DNA of 64,000 nucleotides from Accumulibacter sp036625275 (GCF_036625275.1 NZ_JAZKUD010000003.1:1-64000); one strand, 5' to 3'; positions 42,395 to 51,614 are shown, counted from the first letter of the stretch. The notes: generated from the letters alone by a model not told the origin. A program made the numbers and translations.

Positions 42395-43933
42395 TCAGAC
42401 GTCGCCCTGCGGGTCCAACCGGTCGGGAAACTGCAGTTTGTTCAAGGCATTGAGATAGGCCTTCGCCGAAGCAATGACGATGTCGGTGTCGGCACCATTG
42501 CCATTGACGATGCGGCCTGCCTTTGCCAAACGAACGGTGACTTCGCCCTGTGCATCGGTACCCGTGGTAATCGCATTGACCGAATAAAGCAGCAATTCTG
42601 CGCCGCTGCTAGCGATCGATTCGATCGCCTTGAATGCGGCGTCGACCGGACCGCTGCCCCTCCCCGATGCCTTCTTCTCGACACCACCGACCGTCAGTGT
42701 GACATCCGCTGCGGGCGTTTCGCCAGTTTCCGAACAAACCCGTGAATAGACCAGTTTGTAGTACTCGCCATCTGGTGCCTGGTCTTCATCCGAAACCAGT
42801 GCCTGCAGGTCTTCGTCAAAGATTTCGTGCTTTTTGTCGGCCAGTTCCTTGAACCTGGCAAACGCGACATTCAGCGCCTCCTCCCCGTCAAGAACGATAC
42901 CCAGCGCCAACAGGCGTGACTTGAAGGCATTGCGTCCCGAGTGTTTGCCGAGCACCAGCTTGTTCTGAGCCCAGCCTACGTCCTCGGCACGCATGATCTC
43001 ATAGGTCTCGCGATGTTTGAGAACGCCATCCTGGTGGATTCCGGATTCGTGTGCAAACGCATTGGCGCCAACGACGGCCTTGTTGGGCTGCACCGGATAG
43101 CCGGTAATCTGGGAGACCAACTTTGACGCGGGAACGATTTGCGTCGTATCGATACGCGTTTGTACCGGAAACAGGTCACTGCGAGTACGTACCGCCATCA
43201 CCACTTCTTCGAGCGAGGCGTTGCCTGCTCGCTCTCCCAGGCCATTGATCGTACACTCGACCTGACGGGCACCGGCCAACACCGCCGACAGCGAATTGGC
43301 AACCGCCATGCCCAGATCGTTGTGGCAATGGGTGGACCACACCACCCGGTCTGCCCCTGCTACGCGCCCGATCAGGGTGCGCATCAGGTCGCCCCACACG
43401 GAGGGAACGCTGTAGCCAACAGTGTCAGGAACATTGATGGTCGTGGCTCCCGCATCGATGGCCGCCGCGAAAACTCGACAGAGAAAATCGACCTCGGAAC
43501 GCACCGCGTCCTCGGCCGAGAACTCGACATCGTCCGTATATTCGCGTGCCCAGCGCACGGCTCGCACGGCCGCCTCGACCACCTGGTCTGGCGTCATACG
43601 CAATTTTTTCTCCATGTGGATCGGGCTGGTGGCGATGAACGTATGAATACGCCCCCGCGCTGCCGGTGCAATCGCCTCGCCGGCACGACGAATGTCATTC
43701 TCGTTGGAACGAGCAAGGGAGCAAATCGTCGACCCCTTGATGACTTTGGCAATCGACTGGATGGCCTCGAAGTCTCCGGGTGAAGCGGCCGCAAAACCCG
43801 CCTCGATCACGTCAACCTGCATGCGCTCAAGCTGGCGCGCGACGCGCAGCTTCTCTTCCCTGGTCATCGAAGCGCCCGGGCTCTGTTCGCCGTCGCGCAG
43901 TGTGGTATCAAAAATTACCAAGTGCTCTTTCAT
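42395..43933 (-). CDS. leuA: 2-isopropylmalate synthase
   Basis: 512 residues. Condenses acetyl-CoA with 2-ketoisovalerate, the first leucine-specific step. FDTTLRDGEQSPGASMTREE, the metal-binding STHCHNDLGMAVANSLSAVL, and INGLGERAGNASLEEVVMAV are diagnostic. The C-terminal regulatory domain for leucine feedback is present (GRGSGPVDAAFKAIESIASS). It lies 108 bp downstream of pssA on the same strand as the ilv genes. Confidence 0.97.
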   Translation of the reverse strand: MKEHLVIFDTTLRDGEQSPGASMTREEKLRVARQLERMQVDVIEAGFAAASPGDFEAIQSIAKVIKGSTICSLARSNENDIRRAGEAIAPAARGRIHTFIATSPIHMEKKLRMTPDQVVEAAVRAVRWAREYTDDVEFSAEDAVRSEVDFLCRVFAAAIDAGATTINVPDTVGYSVPSVWGDLMRTLIGRVAGADRVVWSTHCHNDLGMAVANSLSAVLAGARQVECTINGLGERAGNASLEEVVMAVRTRSDLFPVQTRIDTTQIVPASKLVSQITGYPVQPNKAVVGANAFAHESGIHQDGVLKHRETYEIMRAEDVGWAQNKLVLGKHSGRNAFKSRLLALGIVLDGEEALNVAFARFKELADKKHEIFDEDLQALVSDEDQAPDGEYYKLVYSRVCSETGETPAADVTLTVGGVEKKASGRGSGPVDAAFKAIESIASSGAELLLYSVNAITTGTDAQGEVTVRLAKAGRIVNGNGADTDIVIASAKAYLNALNKLQFPDRLDPQGDV

Positions 43934-44041
43934 GTGCTGACTCCGGAGATAAAGATGGACTACCCTGCACAGCGGCTACCCTGGCGGGGTCACCGACCGA
44001 AACGGCGAGATACTTCGTGTCGCAAGACGAGCGATGCCGAG

Positions 44042-44809
44042 CTAGGCCACTGGCGGCGGCGACGGCTTGCGCCGGAGCAGCTGCATCAGCGCCAGGACAT
44101 ACCCCGAAAGACCATACGCAACGAAAAGCCCAAATAAGGCAACCGGCGTATCGTAGGAGAGCACGGCGAAGCCAAGCGCAATGGCAACAACAAAGATGAA
44201 CGGTACGCTGCGCCGCAGGTTGACGTCCTTGAAACTGTAAAAGCGGACGTTGGACACCATCGAGATGCCGGCAAAGATCACCAGCCCACAAGCCAGCCAG
44301 CGCACATCCGCAGCGGCAATCTGCTTGTCGATCATCACCCAGAAGAAGCCGGTCACCAGCGCCGCTGCGGCCGGACTTGGCAAACCCTGGAAATAACGCC
44401 GATCGATCACTTCCAGCGTTGTATTGAAGCGCGCCAGTCTGAGCGCTGCGCCGACGCAGTAGATGAAGGCGGCAATCCAGCCGAGTCGCCCCATATCCTT
44501 GAGCGCCCACGCGTAGGTCACCAGCGCTGGAGCGACACCGAACGAGACCATGTCGGACAGCGAATCGTACTCCGCCCCGAACGCGCTTTGCGTACGCGTC
44601 ATACGCGCTACCCGCCCATCGAGACCATCAAGTACCATCGCTACGAAAATACCCACCGCAGCCAGTTCGAAGCTGCCCTTCATCGCCTGCACGATGGCGA
44701 AGAAACCACCGAACAGCGCCGCCGTGGTAAACAGGTTCGGCAGAACATAGATGCCTCGACGCCGCAACTCGGGGTTGAACAAGGTCTTGCGAGGCTTGAT
44801 TTCAGGCAT
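44042..44809 (-). CDS. pssA: CDP-diacylglycerol-serine O-phosphatidyltransferase
   Basis: 255 residues with about seven TM helices. The CDP-alcohol phosphatidyltransferase motif DGLDGRVARMTRTQSAFGAE YDSLSD (D-G-x2-D-G-x2-A-R-x8-G-x3-D-x3-D) is complete. It makes phosphatidylserine, precursor of phosphatidylethanolamine. Start ATG 44809 (MPEIKPRKTLFNPELRRRGI) rather than the longer frame. The integral-membrane subclass differs from the soluble E. coli PssA. It lies between ilvC and leuA, an arrangement seen in many betaproteobacteria. Confidence 0.93.
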   Translation of the reverse strand: MPEIKPRKTLFNPELRRRGIYVLPNLFTTAALFGGFFAIVQAMKGSFELAAVGIFVAMVLDGLDGRVARMTRTQSAFGAEYDSLSDMVSFGVAPALVTYAWALKDMGRLGWIAAFIYCVGAALRLARFNTTLEVIDRRYFQGLPSPAAAALVTGFFWVMIDKQIAAADVRWLACGLVIFAGISMVSNVRFYSFKDVNLRRSVPFIFVVAIALGFAVLSYDTPVALFGLFVAYGLSGYVLALMQLLRRKPSPPPVA

Positions 44810-44892
44810 TGCGCTATGAAGTGAAAACGGGCAGGAACCAAGAAGGCGGAAGACAGTGCGACTGCCTTCCGCTCGGCAAGCCATTCAATGGA

Positions 44893-45909
44893 TCAGTTCT
44901 TGCTCTGATCCACCAGCCGGTTCTTCTTGATCCAGGGCATCATGTCGCGCAGCTTGGCACCAACGGTCTCGATCTCATGCTGTGCCATCAGACGGCGACG
45001 TGCGGTCATCGCCGGATAGTTGGTCCGCCCTTCGAGGATGAACATTTTCGCGTAATCGCCGCTCTGAATCCGTTTGAGCGCCGCACGCATGGCAGCACGC
45101 GAGCTTTCGTTGATCACTTCCGGCCCGGTCACGTACTCGCCATATTCGGCATTGTTCGAAATCGAGTAGTTCATGTTGGCGATGCCGCCTTCATACATCA
45201 GGTCAACGATCAGCTTGAGCTCATGCAGGCACTCGAAGTACGCCATTTCGGGTGCGTAACCCGCCTCGACCAGTGTCTCGAAGCCCATCTTGGCCAGTTC
45301 GACGACACCTCCGCAGAGCACGGTCTGCTCTCCGAAGAGGTCGGTTTCAGTCTCTTCACGGAAGTTGGTCTCGATCACCCCGCCCTTGGTTCCGCCATTC
45401 GCTGCTGCATAGGAAAGCGCAATATCTTTGGCCTTCCCGCTACGGTCCTGGTATACAGCGATCAGCGACGGCACGCCGCCACCCTTGAGATACTCCGAGC
45501 GTACCGTATGCCCCGGCCCTTTTGGCGCAACCATGATGACATCCACATCATCACGTGGCACCACCTGGTTGTAATGCACATTGAAGCCATGGGCAAAGGC
45601 CAAGGCAGCACCCTTCTTCATGTTCGGCGCCACCTCCGCATGATACACCTGCGGAATGGTCTCATCCGGGAGTAGCATCATCACCACATCGGCGCCTTTG
45701 ACGGCCCGGGCCACCTCCTCCACCTTCAAGCCGGCATTCTCGGCCTTGCTCCAGGAAGAACCTTCCTTGCGCAAACCAACCGTTACCTTGACACCGGAAT
45801 CGCTCAGATTCTGCGCGTGCGCATGGCCCTGGGATCCGTAGCCAACGATGGTGACTTTCTTGCCCTTGATCAGGGAGAGGTCGGCGTCCTTGTCGTAATA
45901 AACTTTCAT
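44893..45909 (-). CDS. ilvC: Ketol-acid reductoisomerase (class I)
   Basis: 338 residues. Converts acetolactate or acetohydroxybutyrate to the dihydroxy acids with NADPH. KKVTIVGYGSQGHAHAQNLS is the Rossmann motif, followed by GLRKEGSSW with NADPH-phosphate contacts. The C-terminal knotted domain has TETDLFGEQTVLCGGVVELA and ECLHELKLIVDLMYEGGI. Short class I length. GAAGGAAATTTC precedes the ATG. It is third in ilvB-ilvH-ilvC. Confidence 0.97.
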   Translation of the reverse strand: MKVYYDKDADLSLIKGKKVTIVGYGSQGHAHAQNLSDSGVKVTVGLRKEGSSWSKAENAGLKVEEVARAVKGADVVMMLLPDETIPQVYHAEVAPNMKKGAALAFAHGFNVHYNQVVPRDDVDVIMVAPKGPGHTVRSEYLKGGGVPSLIAVYQDRSGKAKDIALSYAAANGGTKGGVIETNFREETETDLFGEQTVLCGGVVELAKMGFETLVEAGYAPEMAYFECLHELKLIVDLMYEGGIANMNYSISNNAEYGEYVTGPEVINESSRAAMRAALKRIQSGDYAKMFILEGRTNYPAMTARRRLMAQHEIETVGAKLRDMMPWIKKNRLVDQSKN

Positions 45910-45941
45910 GAAATTTCCTTCTATCCTGCAGTTCGATCTGA

Positions 45942-46433
45942 TTAGACTTTGAGAATGCGTTCACCACGGCCGATACCGCACACGCCGGTACGTACCGTCT
46001 CGAGAATCAATCCAGCATCGATCGCCTGGATGAACGAGTCGAGTTTCGCGCCACTGGCTGTCAGCTCGACCACGTAGGTCGATTCGGTAACGTCGATGAT
46101 GTGACCACGGAAGATGTCGGCCAGACGCTTCAGTTCCTCGCGGTCCTTGCCCGTGGCACGCACCTTGATGAGCATCAGTTCCCGCTCGATATGGGCAGCC
46201 TCGGAGAGATCGACAACCTTGATGACGTCGATCAGTTTGTTGAGTTGCTTGGTGATCTGCTCGATCACTGCGTCGGTACCCGAAGTGACGATGGTCAGCC
46301 GTGAAAGCGAGGGGTCTTCGGTTGGCGCGACGGTCAAGGTCTCGATATTGTAGGCGCGCGCCGAGAACAGACCGGCCACCCGCGACAGCGCACCAGCCTC
46401 ATTCTCCAGCAGGATTGAAATAATGTGTCGCAT
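45942..46433 (-). CDS. ilvH: Acetolactate synthase small (regulatory) subunit
   Basis: 163 residues. An ACT domain, MRHIISILLENEAGALSRVA then GLFSARAYNIETLTVAPTED, binds valine for feedback control of the catalytic subunit. The C-terminal ACT-like half (ELMLIKVRATGKDREELKRL) is present, so this is the long IlvH form. It lies 12 bp after ilvB and 32 bp before ilvC. Confidence 0.96.
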   Translation of the reverse strand: MRHIISILLENEAGALSRVAGLFSARAYNIETLTVAPTEDPSLSRLTIVTSGTDAVIEQITKQLNKLIDVIKVVDLSEAAHIERELMLIKVRATGKDREELKRLADIFRGHIIDVTESTYVVELTASGAKLDSFIQAIDAGLILETVRTGVCGIGRGERILKV

Positions 46434-46445
46434 CTTGCCTTTCCC

Positions 46446-48158
46446 TTACAGGTCTTCAGTCAGGATCATGTCGGCAAGACCTTTGCCGGCGGCCACCATC
46501 GGAAAGACATTCGCTTTCTGATCGGTGATGAAATCCATGAATACGAGATCGTCCTTATGATCGATAAATGCCTTGCGCAGCGCCGGCTCGACATCCTCGG
46601 GCTTTTCGATGCGCATGCCGACGTGCCCATAAGCTTCAGCCAGCTTGACGAAGTCGGGCAAGGAATCCATGTACGACTCCGCATAACGACTCCCGTAGAA
46701 CATCTCCTGCCACTGCCGAACCATGCCCAGGTAGCGGTTGTTGAGATTGATGATCTTGATCGGTAAACGAAATTGCTTGGCAGTTGACAACTCCTGGATA
46801 CACATCTGGATCGAGCCTTCGCCGGTGACGCAGGCAATTGGCATCTCCGGATGCTGCAGAGCCGCCCCCATGGCGTAGGGCAGACCGACACCCATGGTGC
46901 CCAGACCACCCGAGTTGAGCCAACGCCGCGGCTCCTCAAACTTGTAGTATTGTGCTGCCCACATCTGATGTTGACCGACATCGGAAGTCACGATCGCCTT
47001 CCCCCCGGTCACCTCATACAGCTTCTCCATGACGTACTGCGGCATGATGATGCTCTTCTTCATCCGGTATTTCATGCACTGCTTGGCGCGCCATGCTTCG
47101 ATCTCCTGCCACCATGCCGCCAGCACACCGGAATCCGGACTGGCATTTCCGGCATCCAGCAACCGCAGCATTTCGTCCAGAACATCCGGGACATTGCCGA
47201 CGATCGGTACATCGACCTTGACGCGTTTGGAGATCGACGAGGGATCAATGTCGACGTGGATGATCTTGCGCGGCAAGGAAGAGAAATTCTCCGGATTGCC
47301 GATCACCCGATCGTCGAAACGAGCGCCGATGGCCAGCAGCACGTCACAGTGCTGCATTGCCAGATTGGCTTCGACGGTACCATGCATGCCGGGCATGCCC
47401 AGGAATTGCCGGTCGGTTCCCGGATAAGCGCCGAGACCCATCAGGGTATTGGTGATCGGAAAGCCAAGGCGGCGGGTCAGCTTGGTCAATTGATCGGCAC
47501 CATTCGAGAGAATGACGCCCCCACCGGAGTAAATCATCGGCCGCTTGGCCTCGAGTAACAGGTGAACCGCTTTCTTGATCTGCCCCAGATGCCCCTTGAT
47601 GACCGGGTTGTACGCCCGCATCTGAATCGTCTCCGGATACTCGAACTTACACTTGGCTGCGGTAACGTCCTTCGGAATATCCACCACTACCGGACCCGGA
47701 CGGCCACTGTTGGCAATATAAAAGGCCTTCTTGATCGTCACCGCCAACTGGTGTACGTCATTGACCAAAAAGTTGTGTTTCACGCAAGGTCGGGTGATAC
47801 CAACGGTATCGCACTCCTGGAAGGCGTCCTGACCGATGTAGGCATTCGGCACCTGTCCTGAAATCACCACCAGCGGCACCGAATCCATATAGGCCGTGGC
47901 AATGCCGGTCACGGCGTTGGTCGCGCCCGGACCCGAGGTCACCAGCGCCACACCGACCTTGTGTGACGACCGCGCCAGGCCATCGGCCGCATGGACTGCT
48001 GCCTGTTCGTGGCGGACCAGAACATGTTTGATCTGATCCTGTTTGAACAGGGCATCATAAATGTGAAGTACCGACCCACCCGGATAGCCGAATACATATT
48101 CGACCTTTTCTTCCTGCAGGCACCTGATTACAATCTCCGCACCGGTCATCATTGTCAT
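46446..48158 (-). CDS. ilvB: Acetolactate synthase large (catalytic) subunit
   Basis: 570 residues. A ThDP-dependent enzyme of branched-chain amino-acid synthesis. VEYVFGYPGGSVLHIYDALF, HEQAAVHAADGLARSSHKVG with the catalytic Glu, SGPGATNAVTGIATAYMDSV, and the ThDP motif GEGSIQMCIQELSTAKQ followed by NLNNRYLGMVRQW are visible. Three ATGs (48158, 48152, 48149) are possible; 48158 is used. A TTG at 48179 is less likely. First gene of the ilv transcript. Confidence 0.96.
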   Translation of the reverse strand: MTMMTGAEIVIRCLQEEKVEYVFGYPGGSVLHIYDALFKQDQIKHVLVRHEQAAVHAADGLARSSHKVGVALVTSGPGATNAVTGIATAYMDSVPLVVISGQVPNAYIGQDAFQECDTVGITRPCVKHNFLVNDVHQLAVTIKKAFYIANSGRPGPVVVDIPKDVTAAKCKFEYPETIQMRAYNPVIKGHLGQIKKAVHLLLEAKRPMIYSGGGVILSNGADQLTKLTRRLGFPITNTLMGLGAYPGTDRQFLGMPGMHGTVEANLAMQHCDVLLAIGARFDDRVIGNPENFSSLPRKIIHVDIDPSSISKRVKVDVPIVGNVPDVLDEMLRLLDAGNASPDSGVLAAWWQEIEAWRAKQCMKYRMKKSIIMPQYVMEKLYEVTGGKAIVTSDVGQHQMWAAQYYKFEEPRRWLNSGGLGTMGVGLPYAMGAALQHPEMPIACVTGEGSIQMCIQELSTAKQFRLPIKIINLNNRYLGMVRQWQEMFYGSRYAESYMDSLPDFVKLAEAYGHVGMRIEKPEDVEPALRKAFIDHKDDLVFMDFITDQKANVFPMVAAGKGLADMILTEDL

Positions 48159-48200
48159 TGCCGTCGCCCCAGCAAGCAAATTGCTCGAAAAAAGTCTGCC

Positions 48201-48229
48201 ACGTTAAAGCTTTGGCCGCAATTGGTCAA
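48201..48229 (-). promoter_or_regulatory. Candidate promoter of ilvBHC
   Basis: On the minus strand TTGACC (48224-48229) and TAACGT (48201-48206) are separated by exactly 17 nt, about 43 nt before the ilvB ATG. The -35 is good and the -10 weak. No branched-chain-rich leader peptide with a hairpin series is apparent, so attenuation of the enteric type is not supported. Confidence 0.45.
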
Positions 48230-48294
48230 GGTATTCACCACAACCGACGCCTGCGGAAACAGTTTCCAACCCAACAACAGCAAGGATTCTCGCT

Positions 48295-48858
48295 CTGGCC
48301 AGCCAACGCGAACTGTCGGACTTCCTCACTGCAATCGAACGTCGTGCTTTCAAACAGGCCATGTTCGCGGTGCGTAATGAAGAATCAGCGCTCGACATCG
48401 TTCAGGATGCGATGATGAAGCTCGCCGAAAAATATGGCGATCACCCGCCGACCGAACTCCCGATGCTTTTTCAACGCATCCTGCAGAACACGATTCGCGA
48501 CTTCTACCGGCGCAGCAAGGTTCGCTCGCTGTGGACTTCCTTGTTCTCGTCGTTTTCACACAGCGATGACGAGGATTACGATCCACTCGAAACCATTAGT
48601 GGTGAATCGGGATCATATAGTCCGCAAACACCGGATGACCAACTCCAGCAAACGCAACTCCTTGCGATAATTGAAAAAGAGATAGAATCGCTGCCCGCAC
48701 GTCAACGGGAAGCCTTCCTCCTGCGTTACTGGGAAGATATGGATGTGGCCGAGACGGCCTCAGCCATGGGCTGCTCGGAGGGCAGCGTCAAGACGCACTG
48801 CTCGCGTGCCAATCACTCGCTGGCGGCTGCACTGAAAGTAAGAGGAATCACCTTATGA
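48295..48858 (+). CDS. ECF-type RNA polymerase sigma factor, probably with a CTG start
   Basis: 187 residues if started at CTG 48295. Region 2: LVFAVRNEESALDIVQDAMM-like sequence (MFAVRNEESALDIVQDAMMK) with LFQRILQNTIRDFYRR. Region 4: SLPARQREAFLLRYWEDMDV then AETASAMGCSEGSVKTHCSR. The first ATG (48361) would remove helix 1 of region 2 (ELSDFLTAIERRAFKQA), which reads in frame upstream of it. No ATG, GTG or TTG lies in that open stretch, but CTG 48295 has AAGGA eight bases before it. The following gene overlaps by four bases. Confidence 0.8.
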   Translation: MASQRELSDFLTAIERRAFKQAMFAVRNEESALDIVQDAMMKLAEKYGDHPPTELPMLFQRILQNTIRDFYRRSKVRSLWTSLFSSFSHSDDEDYDPLETISGESGSYSPQTPDDQLQQTQLLAIIEKEIESLPARQREAFLLRYWEDMDVAETASAMGCSEGSVKTHCSRANHSLAAALKVRGITL

Positions 48859-49232
48859 ATGAACTACATTTTGCCTACAAGATCAGGCAACACCTGAATC
48901 GCGGACTCAAGGAACTGCCCGAGGAAACTCTCAAGCGACTCGAGAGTGCGAGGGAACGGGCACTGGCCCAGCAAAAGGTCTCGGTTCCCCAATCGGTACT
49001 GGCTGGGGTGGGTAATTTCGTACAGCATCAGGTCGACAACCTGCACATCAAGCAGGTGTTGCTGGCCCTGATCGTCGTTTTCGGTATCACCAGCTATACC
49101 TACTGGTATGCAGACCAAAGCATCACCGAACTCGAGATCATCGACAGCGCACTGCTTTCGGACGATCTGCCAATCGCTGCATTTACCGACAAGGGCTTTG
49201 ATGCATGGCTGAAAAGCTCCGCGTCGCAGTAA
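48855..49232 (+). CDS. DUF3619 membrane protein, candidate anti-sigma partner
   Basis: 125 residues. The N-terminal half is soluble and basic (FAYKIRQHLNRGLKELPEET), a single TM helix lies near residues 73-90 (VLLALIVVFGITSYTYWYAD), and the C-terminal part should be periplasmic. DUF3619 proteins follow this type of sigma gene in betaproteobacteria. The topology and the ATGA coupling to the sigma gene fit an anti-sigma role, which is inferred only. It overlaps the next gene by 28 bases. Confidence 0.7.
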   Translation: MNELHFAYKIRQHLNRGLKELPEETLKRLESARERALAQQKVSVPQSVLAGVGNFVQHQVDNLHIKQVLLALIVVFGITSYTYWYADQSITELEIIDSALLSDDLPIAAFTDKGFDAWLKSSASQ

Positions 49233-49837
49233 TTCTCGCTGGCTTTGTAGCGCTTACGGCCTGGGCAGATATGCCCAGCCCGACGGCCATAGTCACCCCA
49301 CCCCAGCCACAGTGGACCGAGTTGCCGGTCGAGCAAAAGGTCATTCTCGCGCCACTCAGCGACAACTGGGACGCGATGGAATACAGCCAACAGAAGAAAT
49401 GGCTGGGCATCACGCGCCGCTTTGCCGCCATGACGCCGGAGGAGCAACGCCGAATCCAGGTTCAGATGCAGGATTGGGCGAAACTGACCCCCGAGCAGCG
49501 CAGCCTCGCTCGCGCGCGCTTCATGACCGCCAACAAGCTTCCGGTCGAAAAGAAACAGGAACTCCGGCAGAAATGGGAGGAGTACTCCAGCCTGCCGGAA
49601 GAAGAGAAGGAAAGGCTCAAGCAGCAAGCTCCAAGCAAGTCGGTCCCCAAACCGGGGAGCCTACCCGGTAGCGCCACGCCCTCCGGCACCACAGCGCCGA
49701 CACCAGCGGCCCCGACCGTCGGCACCCTCCCCCCGACAGTCGTCGAAGCCAGCCCCCTGCAGCCGCCGGTCACTGCCGCACCAGCGCCTGCAACGGCTGC
49801 GCCGCCGCCCGCCAGCGAAGCGGAAGTCCGCCGCTGA
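49205..49837 (+). CDS. DUF3106 secreted protein
   Basis: 210 residues. A signal peptide (MAEKLRVAVILAGFVALTAWA) precedes a helical domain with a repeated pattern TPEEQRRIQVQMQDWAKLTP EQRSLAR, typical of DUF3106. The C-terminal 70 residues are Pro/Ala/Thr-rich and probably disordered. The helical part resembles Spy/CpxP-like stress sensors in composition, but this is only an impression. It shares overlapping ends with both neighbours, so the four-gene set is one transcript. Confidence 0.75.
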   Translation: MAEKLRVAVILAGFVALTAWADMPSPTAIVTPPQPQWTELPVEQKVILAPLSDNWDAMEYSQQKKWLGITRRFAAMTPEEQRRIQVQMQDWAKLTPEQRSLARARFMTANKLPVEKKQELRQKWEEYSSLPEEEKERLKQQAPSKSVPKPGSLPGSATPSGTTAPTPAAPTVGTLPPTVVEASPLQPPVTAAPAPATAAPPPASEAEVRR

Positions 49838-50262
49838 TGCCGGCTGTGCAGGCCGTCGGGCGACCGGGCATCCTGCGTCGTCTGCTGAGTATGGCGTACG
49901 AGTCCCTGCTGCTGTTTGCCGTACTGGCCGTGCTGGTGCTTCTGCCGCATGTTCTCCTGGGCGCTTTCGCACATCGCCTGGTTTCCCCGGTCATTGGCTG
50001 GGCACATTGCTTTCTCGTGATGCTGATCTATTTTCTCTGGTTCTGGAGTAACGGGCGGCAGACCCTGGCCATGAAAACCTGGCGCATCCGGCTGGTAACC
50101 CGTGATGGCTTGCCCGTCCGCCCGACACGGGTGCTCCTGCGCTATCTACTGTGCTGGCCGAGCATCATTCTCGGCGGTGCCGGCATCCTCTGGGCATTGT
50201 TCGACCGCGACCGACAATTTCTGCACGATCGTCTCGCCGGCACGCGGCTGATCATCAACTGA
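49837..50262 (+). CDS. RDD-family membrane protein
   Basis: 141 residues with three TM helices. The sequence GRPGILRRLLSMAYESLLLF has the Arg-Asp-like start of RDD proteins in diverged form. WSNGRQTLAMKTWRIRLVTR (the GqTlGkk.w.irvv pattern) and RDRQFLHDRLAGTRLI are the remaining family blocks. Function unknown, some members being ion transporters. Coupled to the DUF3106 gene (TGATG). Repeat copy E starts 8 nt after its stop. Confidence 0.8.
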   Translation: MPAVQAVGRPGILRRLLSMAYESLLLFAVLAVLVLLPHVLLGAFAHRLVSPVIGWAHCFLVMLIYFLWFWSNGRQTLAMKTWRIRLVTRDGLPVRPTRVLLRYLLCWPSIILGGAGILWALFDRDRQFLHDRLAGTRLIIN

Positions 50263-50269
50263 CCCCTCA

Positions 50270-50543
50270 TTAATGTGAAAGTCGCGTCAGCGACTCACGA
50301 ATCTCCCCTCCCCCTTGCGGGGGGCGCAGGCGGGGTTTCGCGGAGCACTGCTCCGCGCCGCCGTAGCCGGCCCGCGATGCCGCGCGGGCCGTGGGAGTAG
50401 TCGGGGGGTGAGATGGGGAATTCGCAGAGACTGCTCCGCGCCCATCGAGCGATTCCGGCGTGCAAGCCGGAATGCGCCCTGCAAGGGAGGGAAACGGTCA
50501 TGACTTTCATGATCGGGGGTGCCTGGAAAAGTCATGACCGTTA
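50270..50543 (-). repeat. Dispersed TAACGGTCATGAC repeat, long copy E
   Basis: The minus strand begins TAACGGTCATGACTTTTCCA, where TAA is the lptG stop codon, with GGCACCCCCGATCATGAAAG TCATGACCG. About 170 bp of GC-rich insert follow, including the palindromes GCGGAGCAGTGCTCCGC and the CGGCCCGCG/CGCGGGCCG hairpin shared with copy F. It ends GATTCGTGAGTCGCTGACGC, GACTTTCACATTAA. It fills the space between the convergent RDD and lptG genes. Confidence 0.85.
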
Positions 50544-51614
50544 GCGCTTTTCAACCCACCAGATGATGACCACCGCCGTCAGCAGGAACAGCACTGACGG
50601 CGTGACTGCGCTGAGTAACGGTGACCAACTGTTGATCGCACCCAGATTGGAAAACAAGCCGTTGAGCATGTAGAACAGGATTCCGGTCATCACCCCGGCA
50701 AAAATTTTGATGCTTACCCGGTCGGCCCGGTAATGTGCGCCGCCGAACGGCAAGGCGAGCGCAACCATGACCAAGGCTGCCAAAGGATAGACCACCTTTT
50801 TCCAGAAAGCGATGTCGTAGCGGTTGGTCTTCTGATGATTGTCCGCCAAATGTTTGGTATAGGCCGACAGGTGTCGCAACGACATCCGATCGGGCGAAAC
50901 CATCAGGACCGCGAGAATGTCCGGATTCAGGGCCGATCGCCACAACATCTCCGGCATCTTCCGGACCTCAACCCGCTCGGCGAGCAGGACGGTCTGTACC
51001 ACTTCGGTCAGCCGCCAACTATCGGGCAGGACGTGCCTCCCCTCCGCGGCTTCAATGACGGCACGTAAGCGTGCCTTCTCGTCAAATTCGTAAATGCGGA
51101 TGCCGCGTAAACGTGCATCCGGCAGGACTACGCGCACATTGATGAAATTCCGTTCGTCCTTGACCCACAATCCCGACCGCAGATCCTGTCCGACCATTCG
51201 GCCCTTTTCCTTCAAGCGCATCTGATACGCCGCGCGTTCGGCCGGCGGCGCCACAAACTCGCCGATCAGGTAGGTCGCCAGGGAAAACAGACCGGCCACC
51301 TGAAACAAACCGCCAAGCAGGGCTGCGGTGGACAAACCCGAGGCGCGCAAGACGGTGAGTTCGGAGTGACGGGCGAGCACCGAGAGCGCGTAGAGCGTAC
51401 CGATCAGGACAGCAATCGGCATCAATTCGTAGGCACGCCCCGGCGCGCGCAGCAAGGCAAAACCAAGCGCATGGTGTAACTGGTATCCACCCTGCCCGAC
51501 GCTCTTGATCTCGCCGAGCAGGTCGAAAAAGGCAAACAAGGCCAGAAACGCCAGCAGCACCAGCAGGATGGCGCCGGCGAGCTCGCGCGCCAGGTAGCGA
51601 CGATAAATCTTCAT
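50541..51614 (-). CDS. lptG: LPS export permease LptG
   Basis: 357 residues. MKIYRRYLARELAGAILLVL and LLAFLALFAFFDLLGEIKSV form TM1, AYELMPIAVLIGTLYALSVL and ELTVLRASGLSTAALLG the coupling region with LptB, then a periplasmic jellyroll and three C-terminal TM helices (YPLAALVMVALALPFGGAHY). With LptF and LptB it extracts LPS from the inner membrane. It overlaps lptF by four bases. The stop TAA is the first codon of repeat copy E. Confidence 0.94.
   Translation of the reverse strand: MKIYRRYLARELAGAILLVLLAFLALFAFFDLLGEIKSVGQGGYQLHHALGFALLRAPGRAYELMPIAVLIGTLYALSVLARHSELTVLRASGLSTAALLGGLFQVAGLFSLATYLIGEFVAPPAERAAYQMRLKEKGRMVGQDLRSGLWVKDERNFINVRVVLPDARLRGIRIYEFDEKARLRAVIEAAEGRHVLPDSWRLTEVVQTVLLAERVEVRKMPEMLWRSALNPDILAVLMVSPDRMSLRHLSAYTKHLADNHQKTNRYDIAFWKKVVYPLAALVMVALALPFGGAHYRADRVSIKIFAGVMTGILFYMLNGLFSNLGAINSWSPLLSAVTPSVLFLLTAVVIIWWVEKR

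Noticed and set aside
43908..44510. Second minus-strand frame overlapping pssA (200 residues)
   Set aside because: It is an alternate frame of pssA without conserved features.
48160..48300. Branched-chain leader peptide and attenuator before ilvB
   Set aside because: No short ORF rich in Leu/Val/Ile codons followed by alternative hairpins is apparent.
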